13,344 nt of DNA, taken from NCBI GenBank assembly GCA_027056215.1, contig JALULO010000064.1, positions 1-13,344 on the forward strand, written 5' to 3'. The position numbers and the translations under genes are program-made. Within the stretch, counting starts at the first letter, position 1. The number at the start of each line of letters is the position of its first letter. A model generated the notes under the pieces. It was not told the DNA's origin. It worked only from the letters and a program-made list of their open reading frames with translations, and searched no databases. This document shows positions 1 through 6,146 of this stretch, piece by piece. The stretch is from Campylobacterales bacterium (GTDB lineage: Bacteria > Campylobacterota > Campylobacteria > Campylobacterales > QNZT01).

Positions 1-1193
1 TCTGCTTGTGGTGAACCGTAAACTGCTTCGATGGCATATCCTTTTGTTTCAAGTGAGAGCTTCAGATCAAAGACGAGAGGTGTTACCATAAAATCAAACT
101 CATCATCAAGTCTCTTTTTAAAATCATCTACAGAGTGTACAGCATAATAATTTGCACCTTTGGTTTTGGAAACTCTTTCAACCAAATCACTGTTAAAGTC
201 TATCCCCACACCGATAAAAGTCGTATAGATTCCTTTGTGTGACGCTTTGTCAACCATCCCAAAGAGTCCATCTTCTCTTAGTTCTCCAAGATTTGGCATC
301 GCATCTGTGATAAAGATGATACGATTTTCATAGTTTTTAGGATCTTTTTGTGCCTCTAAAACAGAATCAAAAAGTTTTAATCCATTTTTATACCCAGCAC
401 TCCAGTTTGTGCCACCTCTGGGTTGCAGATCAAGAATATGAGCGGCGATTGCTTTCATGTTGGTATCTGCTACTTTGTGAAGCGGTTTTGCGAGATAAGA
501 ACGATTGTCAAAAAGGACGATACCTAAACGATCATCTTTGTGGAGGTGTTTAAGCATATTGACAAGTGATGTGTTTGCGATTTGCATTTTTGATTTTTGT
601 GTTTGTTCTTGTTCCTTACTTTGCGGTTTTCTTTTTTGATCATAGTAGTATCTGTTAAAAGCCGATCCCATAGAACCAGATATATCTAAAACAACGACGA
701 GATTAAGTTTTTTGCGTTTGAAATCTGAAGCTTTGATATTTGAATTTAACCCCACACTGAGATAGTACTCTTTTTGTCCGCTAAAAAGATTTTGTGTGAT
801 AGCCGTAGCGTAAGAAGGACAAAATAGATCTTCACATACACCCTGTTTACCCGTATCAAAATAGTGATCATAAAAGAGACCTTCATAGGTGATACTTTTT
901 AACTTTGGAAGGTAATTGTTTTTGATATTGTCATAAAAATTATTGGCATCTTTTGCACCACCCGTAGCAAATCCGAGCTTATCATTTTGGACGAGTGATT
1001 TCATCTTCATGGCAGGTGCAACTGCCATAGGCATAGCAGACATCATAATCCGAGGTTGTTTGTGTAGTTTGGTAGCACCCATACTGATAGTGGCGTTGTA
1101 TTCCCAGTCATCTACCACTTTTTTGGGTGTTGGTTTTTGTGACATTCCCGATAACAAGAGTACACTAACCACTAAAAATAAAAATAGTTTCAT
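1..1193 (-). CDS. YfbK-like von Willebrand factor A domain protein, partial (C-terminus beyond window)
   Basis: The minus-strand frame is open from ATG at 1193 to the window edge, giving 397 codons without a stop; the C-terminus is missing. An AAAGG ribosome site lies about 6 nt upstream of the ATG. Residues 1-20 form a hydrophobic export signal without a lipobox Cys. The vWA fold follows a YfbK-like N-terminal region. The metal-ion-dependent adhesion site is complete: DISGS at residues 170-174, Thr262 in GGTNW and Asp297 in ITDAMPN. The last visible part, around LVFDLKLSLETKGY, resembles the C-terminal domain of YfbK (Ca-activated chloride channel homologue) proteins. Such proteins bind divalent metal and protein partners at the envelope; the exact role is unknown. 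Cys residues in GVCEDLFCPS could form a disulfide. The gene is divergent from the NlpC/P60 gene. Confidence 0.85.
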   Translation of the reverse strand, partial: MKLFLFLVVSVLLLSGMSQKPTPKKVVDDWEYNATISMGATKLHKQPRIMMSAMPMAVAPAMKMKSLVQNDKLGFATGGAKDANNFYDNIKNNYLPKLKSITYEGLFYDHYFDTGKQGVCEDLFCPSYATAITQNLFSGQKEYYLSVGLNSNIKASDFKRKKLNLVVVLDISGSMGSAFNRYYYDQKRKPQSKEQEQTQKSKMQIANTSLVNMLKHLHKDDRLGIVLFDNRSYLAKPLHKVADTNMKAIAAHILDLQPRGGTNWSAGYKNGLKLFDSVLEAQKDPKNYENRIIFITDAMPNLGELREDGLFGMVDKASHKGIYTTFIGVGIDFNSDLVERVSKTKGANYYAVHSVDDFKKRLDDEFDFMVTPLVFDLKLSLETKGYAIEAVYGSPQA

Positions 1194-1223
1194 TTTTTGC
1201 CTTTTTATGATTCCATAATAGAT

Positions 1224-1229
1224 ATTATA
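1224..1229 (-). promoter_or_regulatory. -10 box of the vWA gene
   Basis: Read on the minus strand this is TATAAT, about 30 nt upstream of the ATG at 1193. It leaves a leader of roughly 24 nt that carries the AAAGG site. No convincing -35 is visible, as is usual for the housekeeping promoters of Campylobacterota. Confidence 0.5.
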
Positions 1230-1242
1230 CATTAAAATTGAG

Positions 1243-1248
1243 TATAAT
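1243..1248 (+). promoter_or_regulatory. -10 box of the NlpC/P60 gene, very close to the start codon
   Basis: TATAAT ends six bases before the ATG at 1255. A normal start of transcription would fall on or next to the start codon, so the mRNA could be leaderless. No Shine-Dalgarno sequence is seen before the ATG, and an in-frame TGA at 1252-1254 rules out an upstream start. Confidence 0.45.
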
Positions 1249-1254
1249 TTGTGA

Positions 1255-1791
1255 ATGTTACGAATATTTCTCTTCTTTTGTATGTCATTGTTATGGTCGG
1301 GTTGTTTTTTAAGTTTTACACCTAAAACAGAGCAAAACAAATCTGTATGGAAAAATCTACCTCCAATCGAAGCTTCCAATGGATCAAAAGATGCTGTAAA
1401 GCTTAGAAGCGACTGTGATAAAGTCGTCTCTTTAGCACAGTCCCAGCTTGGTACACGATACCGATATGGAGGTATGAGCGAGAGCGGTTTTGATTGTTCT
1501 GGATTTGTTTGTTATGTCTATCAAAATGCACTAGGAAAAAAGTTACCACACAGTGCTTTTAAACAATCTCGTTATGTAAAAATATATGATTTAGACGAAC
1601 TTGATAAAGGTGATTTGGTGTTTTTTGATACCTCAGGGAGAGGCAAAATCAACCACTGTGGTATTTATCTGGGAGAGGGAAAATTTATCCATGCTTCTAG
1701 TGGTAAAGTCTATAGTGTGACTACTTCAGACTTAACCAAAGGGTTTTATAAAAAGGCATTTCGATGGGGTGGCAAAGTCCGTAAATGGTAA
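1255..1791 (+). CDS. NlpC/P60 family peptidoglycan endopeptidase, probable lipoprotein
   Basis: This 178-residue protein should cleave peptide cross-bridges or stems of peptidoglycan in the periplasm. The N-terminus is a hydrophobic signal ending in LLWSGC; Cys17 is the likely lipidated residue, although Trp at -3 makes the lipobox imperfect. Residues 55-178 form the NlpC/P60 domain, with catalytic Cys81 in GFDCSGFV, His134 in NHCGIYLG and a third polar residue His146 in FIHASSG. The motif RYRYGG before the Cys is typical of the family. A later Met at residue 10 would remove most of the signal, so 1255 is preferred. The last seven bases overlap the next gene, suggesting coupled translation. 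It resembles small Spr/NlpC-type hydrolases; the exact bond cleaved is not predictable. Confidence 0.9.
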   Translation: MLRIFLFFCMSLLWSGCFLSFTPKTEQNKSVWKNLPPIEASNGSKDAVKLRSDCDKVVSLAQSQLGTRYRYGGMSESGFDCSGFVCYVYQNALGKKLPHSAFKQSRYVKIYDLDELDKGDLVFFDTSGRGKINHCGIYLGEGKFIHASSGKVYSVTTSDLTKGFYKKAFRWGGKVRKW

Positions 1792-2912
1792 AAAAAGAGA
1801 TTATCATCATCGGTGCAGGAGCTAGTGGTTTGATGGCTGCTGGGCGTTATAAAAACAGAGATATCGCACTCCTAGAAGCAAATGCCAAACCAGCGCAAAA
1901 GATCATGATATCAGGTGGTGGAAAATGTAATATCACCAATAAAAAGATCTCTCCTGATCACTACCTTGGTGAACAGGGATTTATCAAACAAGTATTGCAA
2001 GAGTATGGGCAGCATGCATTGTTAGCAGATTTTAAAAAGCAGGGTTTAGATCCTGTTTTACGAAAAGAAAATCAATATTTTTGCAAAAATAGTGCCAGTG
2101 AATTAGTTTCTGTTTTGATGCGTGCTTGTAAAGATATACCAATCTTTTATAACCATAAAGTTCACGCAATTGAGAAAAAGAAGGATTTTATCATCACAAC
2201 GGATAAAGGGGTATTTGAAGCACAAAAAGTGGTTGTCGCTACAGGAGGGCTGAGTTATCCAAAGATCGGTGCGAGTGATATCGCTTTTAAAATCGCCGAG
2301 TATTTTGGGCATACGATTCATAGGTTGAACCCTGCTTTGGTTGGATTTACCCTGCAAAAAGAACAGTTTTGGATGAAAGAGCTTAGCGGTATATCTTTGC
2401 CTGTGAAAATCCAAATAGAGAGTAAAAAGATACAAGATGATCTACTCTTCGCCCATCGGGGGATCAGTGGTCCAGCTATCTTAAACAGTTCACTATATTG
2501 GAAAAGAGGAGAGATTGAAATAGATTTTGCACCAAATACTGTTTTAAATGAAACATTTTTTTGCCATAAAAAGCAGATATCAACGGCTTTGAAATTGCCA
2601 AAACGTTTTACCAAAGCTTTTTTAGATGCCATTGGTTTAGTAGATCAACCACTTTTTAAACTTGATACAACAGAACAAAAAAAGTTACAGCGTCTTAAAT
2701 CGTACCGCTTTGCCCCTGCCGGAAATTTTGGTTATACCAAAGCCGAAGTAACCAGTGGTGGTATAGCTACAGATGAGATTGATGTAGATACCATGATGAG
2801 TCAAAAGTGCAAAGGACTCTATTTCCTAGGTGAGTGCTTGGATGTCACCGGTGAGCTTGGTGGTTACAATTTTCAATGGGCATTTTCAACGGCACAGAGA
2901 TTAACCGTATAG
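1785..2912 (+). CDS. HI0933/YhiN-family FAD-dependent flavoprotein
   Basis: This is a 375-residue cytoplasmic flavoprotein of the HI0933 (YhiN) family, whose substrate is unknown. An N-terminal Rossmann motif GAGASG (residues 10-15) binds FAD. The family block MISGGGKCNITN follows at 41-52, then VVVATGG near 149-155, LVGFTL near 185-190 and HRGISGP near 224-230. Near the C-terminus are VTSGGIATDEID and GLYFLGECLDVTGELGGYNF, the second FAD-contacting region. The length is slightly below the usual 390-420, mostly in the C-terminal tail. The start overlaps the NlpC/P60 stop by 7 nt with no strong ribosome site, so it is probably translated by coupling from that gene. A shared function with the cell-wall hydrolase is not implied. 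The family assignment is firm; the reaction is not known. Confidence 0.9.
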   Translation: MVKKEIIIIGAGASGLMAAGRYKNRDIALLEANAKPAQKIMISGGGKCNITNKKISPDHYLGEQGFIKQVLQEYGQHALLADFKKQGLDPVLRKENQYFCKNSASELVSVLMRACKDIPIFYNHKVHAIEKKKDFIITTDKGVFEAQKVVVATGGLSYPKIGASDIAFKIAEYFGHTIHRLNPALVGFTLQKEQFWMKELSGISLPVKIQIESKKIQDDLLFAHRGISGPAILNSSLYWKRGEIEIDFAPNTVLNETFFCHKKQISTALKLPKRFTKAFLDAIGLVDQPLFKLDTTEQKKLQRLKSYRFAPAGNFGYTKAEVTSGGIATDEIDVDTMMSQKCKGLYFLGECLDVTGELGGYNFQWAFSTAQRLTV

Positions 2913-2955
2913 TTAGTGCAGTAATAACCTACACACACTCTCCACAGATCATGAT

Positions 2956-2961
2956 TATAAT
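2956..2961 (+). promoter_or_regulatory. -10 box of the ytkA/tolC/adaptor operon
   Basis: TATAAT lies 29 bases before the ATG at 2990, placing the transcript start near 2968 and leaving an AAGG ribosome site at 2978-2981 in the leader. It supports starting the first gene at 2990 and treating 2990-5573 as one transcription unit. Confidence 0.5.
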
Positions 2962-2989
2962 ACCCTTATTCAAACATAAGGATTATAAT

Positions 2990-3436
2990 ATGAAAAAATT
3001 AGCAGTTATAACATTGGTTTCTTTGCTGAGTGTCTCTTCTTTGCTGGCTGATGGCATGAAGTGTGGAGCGGGTAAATGTGGTAGTAGTACCAAAAGCACA
3101 AAAGGGGTAAGTAAAACACTTTTTGACAGGATGCAAAAAGATGGATTTATGATTACCCTCTCTTCTGAAAAGCCCCTTGTTGTAGGTGACAATACGATTT
3201 TTGTAACATTGCAAAAGTCAGAGAAGAAAGTTAGTGATGCGAAAGTAAAGATCAAGTTTTTTATGCCTGAGATGCCGGGTATGCCCTATATGGAATATAA
3301 AGAAAAGCTCAAACGAAAAGGTGATCATTTTACCGGTAGTGTAAATTTAGGTATGGGTGGTACATGGCAGTATCAGTTAAAGTTTAAAGATGCACAAGAA
3401 GTTGTACATAAAGTCCATGGAAGTGTCAATCTATAG
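2990..3436 (+). CDS. Small exported FixH/YtkA-like protein with Cys and Met motifs
   Basis: This 148-residue protein has a clear signal peptide (MKKLAVITLVSLLSVSSLLA) and is probably periplasmic. A frame extending up to 2876 exists, but 2990 is preferred: it has AAGG eight bases upstream, a promoter just before it, and starts exactly at the signal peptide. After cleavage comes GMKCGAGKCG (residues 22-31), a two-Cys motif similar to the repeats of small metal-binding proteins. A beta-sandwich of FixH/YtkA type follows, with the Met-rich segment MPEMPGMPYM (92-101) whose four Met residues could bind copper or a similar soft metal. It is two bases upstream of the TolC-type gene and in one operon with the CusB-type adaptor, where such proteins often act as periplasmic metal carriers. 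Metal binding is inferred, not shown. Confidence 0.75.
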   Translation: MKKLAVITLVSLLSVSSLLADGMKCGAGKCGSSTKSTKGVSKTLFDRMQKDGFMITLSSEKPLVVGDNTIFVTLQKSEKKVSDAKVKIKFFMPEMPGMPYMEYKEKLKRKGDHFTGSVNLGMGGTWQYQLKFKDAQEVVHKVHGSVNL

Positions 3437-3438
3437 CC

Positions 3439-4599
3439 ATGAAACATATGATACTTTCAACACTTTTTGCCCTTAGTTTACAAGCGCAAAATTTGGATTC
3501 TCTTATCACACTTGCGTATAAAAATGATCCCACCCTCGCACAGCTACAAGAAGGTATGGCATTGTCAAAACGCAAGAGTGAAGCAGCTGCTTTATGGGAA
3601 AATCCAAATCTAACACTAGGTGCTACAGATTTGAGAGTGGATGATTTGACAACGCGATCCTTAGAACCGATGCAGACGCATTTTGTCTCCCTTTCCCAAA
3701 AGATACCACTATGGCATAAACTGGCTCTTTCAAAAGCCCTTTTTCAAGGAAAAGAGAAGATCGCAAAGTATAGGGTAGAAGATGCAAAACGAAAAATACT
3801 CTCCCAACTTACCGGATTGGTTTATCTGAGTGTGATTGTTGATAAAAAAATAGCACTCATCACCAAAAACAGAAAAAACCTACACCACATCAAACAACTT
3901 TTACAAGGGTATCAGGCAGATGCAGAGTATATCATGGAAGTAGAGCAGTCGCTTTTATTGTTACGTTCTCAAAAAGAGATGTTACTAGCACAAAAAGCAC
4001 TCTACCTTCAGAAGATTCAAAAGCTTACATTTGTTAAACCCACCTCTATAGAAGTACAGACAAAGTTTGTAAATATCAAAGCAAAAGTGGATATGAAACA
4101 TCCTTTGCTTGCTATGTATGCACAAGATATCAAAATAGCACAAAAAGCGACAGAACTTGCACATGCAAAACAAAAACCAGATATCAAAGTGAGTGGTGGT
4201 TATTTTCAGCGTGCAGGAAGGGCAGACTATCTTAACTTCTCTGTTTCTATGCCTTTACAGGTGCAGGGCAGGGAGAAGATAGCTTTGCAAGAGGCAAAGA
4301 TCGCCTTGAAGATGCAACAGCATAAAGCCGATGCTTTACATAACCGTTTTGACAATGCTGTCAAAATGCTTGCCATCATAATGCATAAAAACCGTACAAC
4401 ATACCGCTTGTATCAAAAACGTATATTGCCCAAACAGAAACAAATTAGTGCTTATTTAAGGGCAAAAAACAGGTTAAATGAAATTACCATGATCAAGTTG
4501 ATTGACAATGCGAACAAGGTGATAACATTGCAAAACTTGGCTTTAGATGAGTTGGCATCTTATTTTAAAGCCTATGCAAAGATGAGGTACTATTTATGA
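3439..4599 (+). CDS. TolC/CusC-type outer-membrane efflux channel
   Basis: The 386-residue product has a short signal peptide (MKHMILSTLFALSLQAQ) and the repeated long amphipathic helices of the outer-membrane efflux protein family. Helical blocks begin LITLAYKNDPTLAQLQ and, in the second repeat, HPLLAMYAQDIKIAQKATELA. The segment AALWENPNLTLG is the usual first strand region, and LSQKIPLWHKLALSKAL is typical of CusC/CzcC-like members. It would form the trimeric exit duct of a tripartite pump. The length is a little below the usual 420-460. The gene starts two bases after the previous stop and its TGA overlaps the ATG of the adaptor by four bases, so all three are coupled. The substrate class (metal) is inferred from the neighbours. 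Confidence 0.85.
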   Translation: MKHMILSTLFALSLQAQNLDSLITLAYKNDPTLAQLQEGMALSKRKSEAAALWENPNLTLGATDLRVDDLTTRSLEPMQTHFVSLSQKIPLWHKLALSKALFQGKEKIAKYRVEDAKRKILSQLTGLVYLSVIVDKKIALITKNRKNLHHIKQLLQGYQADAEYIMEVEQSLLLLRSQKEMLLAQKALYLQKIQKLTFVKPTSIEVQTKFVNIKAKVDMKHPLLAMYAQDIKIAQKATELAHAKQKPDIKVSGGYFQRAGRADYLNFSVSMPLQVQGREKIALQEAKIALKMQQHKADALHNRFDNAVKMLAIIMHKNRTTYRLYQKRILPKQKQISAYLRAKNRLNEITMIKLIDNANKVITLQNLALDELASYFKAYAKMRYYL

Positions 4600-5573
4600 G
4601 ATTTTGGATATTGATACTCTTTACGCTCTCTTTAGATGCGAAGATACTAGAAGTAAAACAACTTTTTAATTTTTCAACAATCAGCGTTAAAAAAGAGATA
4701 CTTGCACAAACACAAACATACTATGGCCGTACTGGAGTTGATGAGAGTAAAGTCCATGATATAGCGCTACGTTTTGATGCCTATGTGACTAGATTGTTTG
4801 CCAATAAGCGTTATATGAAGATTAAAAAAGGGGATATGCTTTTTAAGCTCTATTCTAAAGAAGTGATATCCGCTCTTGAAGAGTTTAGACTCTCTTCGCA
4901 TATCTCTAAAAGTGCAAAAAGAAATGCCCTTTTAAAGCTGAAACTACTTGATCTACCAAACTTAGACAAACGTGCAACTATGCAAGAAAGCTTTGTTTAT
5001 ACATCACCGGTTACGGGCTATGTTATCGCCAAAAACATACAAGAAGGCAGTTTTGCAAAAAGAGGAAAAGTACTTTTACAAATCGCTGATTTTTCGACGA
5101 TATGGGTGATCGCAAATGTATATCAAAAAGATATTGCTTTTGTTCATAAAGGGATGAAAGCCAAGATCAAAACCCAAGGATTTCCTCCTCAAGAAGGTGT
5201 TATAGATCAAGTCTATCCAACCGTAGATGCAAAAAATCAAACGATTCCAGTACGGATTGTGATCAAGAACAATACAAACCTTTTCCCAGGACTTTTCAGC
5301 AAAATAAAAATCACCAAAAATAGTGCCCCAAGACTCATATTGCCCAAAACTGCAATCATCCAAAAAGGAGAGAAAAGTTATGTGTTTATACCACAAAGTG
5401 ATGGATCATTTACACCAAAAGAGATTCATGTAACACAAATAAACAGCCAAAATTTTGCGATCCATTCAGGCTTGAAAGAGGGCGATAAAGTAGTAGACAA
5501 AGCACTATTTTTACTCGATAGTGATGCTATGACAAATGGATTGTATGACGAGGAAGAAGATGATGATTGGTGA
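4596..5573 (+). CDS. CusB-type RND efflux periplasmic adaptor subunit
   Basis: This 325-residue membrane-fusion protein should link an inner-membrane RND pump to the TolC-type channel. A short signal (residues 1-15) is followed by the first lipoyl half (about 58-87, including KIKKGDMLFKLYS), a short helical hairpin (88-130), the second lipoyl half (134-163, SPVTGYVIAKNIQEGS), a beta-barrel (about 167-240, with TIWVIANVYQKDI and LFPGLFSKIKI) and a membrane-proximal domain (245-310, LPKTAIIQKGEKSYVFI and GLKEGDKVV). This order and these motifs are those of CusB-like adaptors of metal pumps. No N-terminal Met trio like the copper site of E. coli CusB is seen. The acidic tail DEEEDDDW is unusual. 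The gene that would encode the CusA partner is missing directly downstream. Confidence 0.85.
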   Translation: MRFWILILFTLSLDAKILEVKQLFNFSTISVKKEILAQTQTYYGRTGVDESKVHDIALRFDAYVTRLFANKRYMKIKKGDMLFKLYSKEVISALEEFRLSSHISKSAKRNALLKLKLLDLPNLDKRATMQESFVYTSPVTGYVIAKNIQEGSFAKRGKVLLQIADFSTIWVIANVYQKDIAFVHKGMKAKIKTQGFPPQEGVIDQVYPTVDAKNQTIPVRIVIKNNTNLFPGLFSKIKITKNSAPRLILPKTAIIQKGEKSYVFIPQSDGSFTPKEIHVTQINSQNFAIHSGLKEGDKVVDKALFLLDSDAMTNGLYDEEEDDDW

Positions 5574-5580
5574 TGATTGG
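5561..5580 (+). repeat. Tandem 10-bp direct repeat at the adaptor stop codon
   Basis: TGATGATTGG occurs twice in tandem, covering the last codons and stop of the adaptor gene. The second copy holds an ATG (5573-5575) that overlaps the TGA but leads only to four codons (M-I-G-V) before TAA. It could be a slippage product, or mark the junction with the foreign segment to the right. Confidence 0.7.
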
Positions 5581-5600
5581 AGTCTAAATTCCCCATTTTA

Positions 5601-5624
5601 TACCTGTGTTTTTAGAAACAGGTA
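5601..5624. repeat. Inverted repeat (hairpin), with a third copy of the arm nearby
   Basis: TACCTGT (5601-5607) pairs with ACAGGTA (5618-5624). ACAGGTA recurs at 5632-5638, so the left arm could pair with either copy. It lies between the adaptor stop and the transposase remnant, consistent with terminal or subterminal structure of an insertion element or a weak terminator. Confidence 0.55.
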
Positions 5625-5638
5625 ATTAAAAACAGGTA

Positions 5639-5661
5639 AACCTCCGGTTCTGCCGGAGGTT
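5639..5661. repeat. Strong 9-bp stem-loop
   Basis: AACCTCCGG (5639-5647) and CCGGAGGTT (5653-5661) form a perfect 9-bp stem with loop TTCTG. It follows the transposase remnant on the minus strand and the adaptor gene on the plus strand. There is no T-run directly after either arm, so a classic intrinsic terminator is not certain. A second small hairpin, GACTC-CAA-GAGTC, follows at 5664-5676. Confidence 0.65.
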
Positions 5662-5674
5662 ATGACTCCAAGAG

Positions 5675-5850
5675 TCAAAATGATATTCTCTCTTTAAAAC
5701 CGCTCAAAACTAGTAAATGCGCTTTCATGAAGTGAAAAATTTTCTTAACATTTCGTAATATTTTTTCTTCAAAAAGAGCCGGAGACATATAGTCATTATA
5801 CGAATGCAATGTTTTACGGATCAATAGATGTACAAATGCACTCTAAAGCT
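5675..5850 (-). pseudogene. C-terminal remnant of an IS3-family transposase (OrfB)
   Basis: Reading the minus strand, one frame runs from a TAG near 5850 to a TGA at 5675-5677 and includes RKTLHSYNDYMSPALFEEK, ending about 33 residues later in KERISF. The block LHSYxxYxSPxxFE matches the conserved C-terminus of IS3-family OrfB integrases (typically RxHSxLxYxSPxxFE). The DDE catalytic core, the N-terminus and OrfA are absent and the frame breaks upstream, so this is a degraded fragment. The family call comes from motif memory only. It shows that an insertion sequence was once present between the adaptor gene and the lipoprotein gene. Confidence 0.55.
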
Positions 5851-6146
5851 ATCATCCGAGATTATCATAGTTCAAAAGATACAAAAGATATGATCCAAAT
5901 ATATTAGCCGGATAAAGGGACGAAATAACGCTTTTATCTTTCTTCTTATGCTCTAAATCGATTGTTTATTTCAGCGTATTTCTTTATGTGTGTAAATACT
6001 TTCTCATCATAAAAATTAAATTATTTAAATTTTCATTAAATATTATAGCTAATTAAGTAAAAATTTAATATTATGAATTTTTTGTTAAATTAATTACATA
6101 ATTTGTCGATATTAGAATAATTGTATATTTTTAGAAAAGGATTTTT

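Larger units (their letters stand above)
5574..6146. other. Gene-free scar region with hairpins, transposase remnant and A/T-rich tract
   Basis: No intact gene is seen. The left part holds three hairpins (5601-5676) and the decayed end of an IS3-type transposase on the minus strand. The middle (about 5850-5990) shows only short interrupted frames. The right part, from about 6000 to 6135, is extremely A/T-rich and probably holds the promoter of the downstream lipoprotein gene, though no clear -10/-35 pair stands out (TAGAAT at 6114-6119 is the best candidate). Confidence 0.6.

Noticed and set aside
943..1218. Plus-strand frame of 91 codons, and another at 350-553
   Set aside because: Both lie opposite the vWA gene, whose minus-strand frame is open throughout with a full metal-binding site.
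2876..2989. Upstream extension of the YtkA-like protein to an ATG at 2876
   Set aside because: It overlaps the flavoprotein gene, lacks a ribosome site and would bury the signal peptide. The promoter and AAGG at 2956-2981 point to 2990.
5809..5907. Plus-strand 32-codon frame starting MFYGSIDV
   Set aside because: No ribosome site or promoter, and it lies opposite and beyond the transposase remnant; no recognisable motif.
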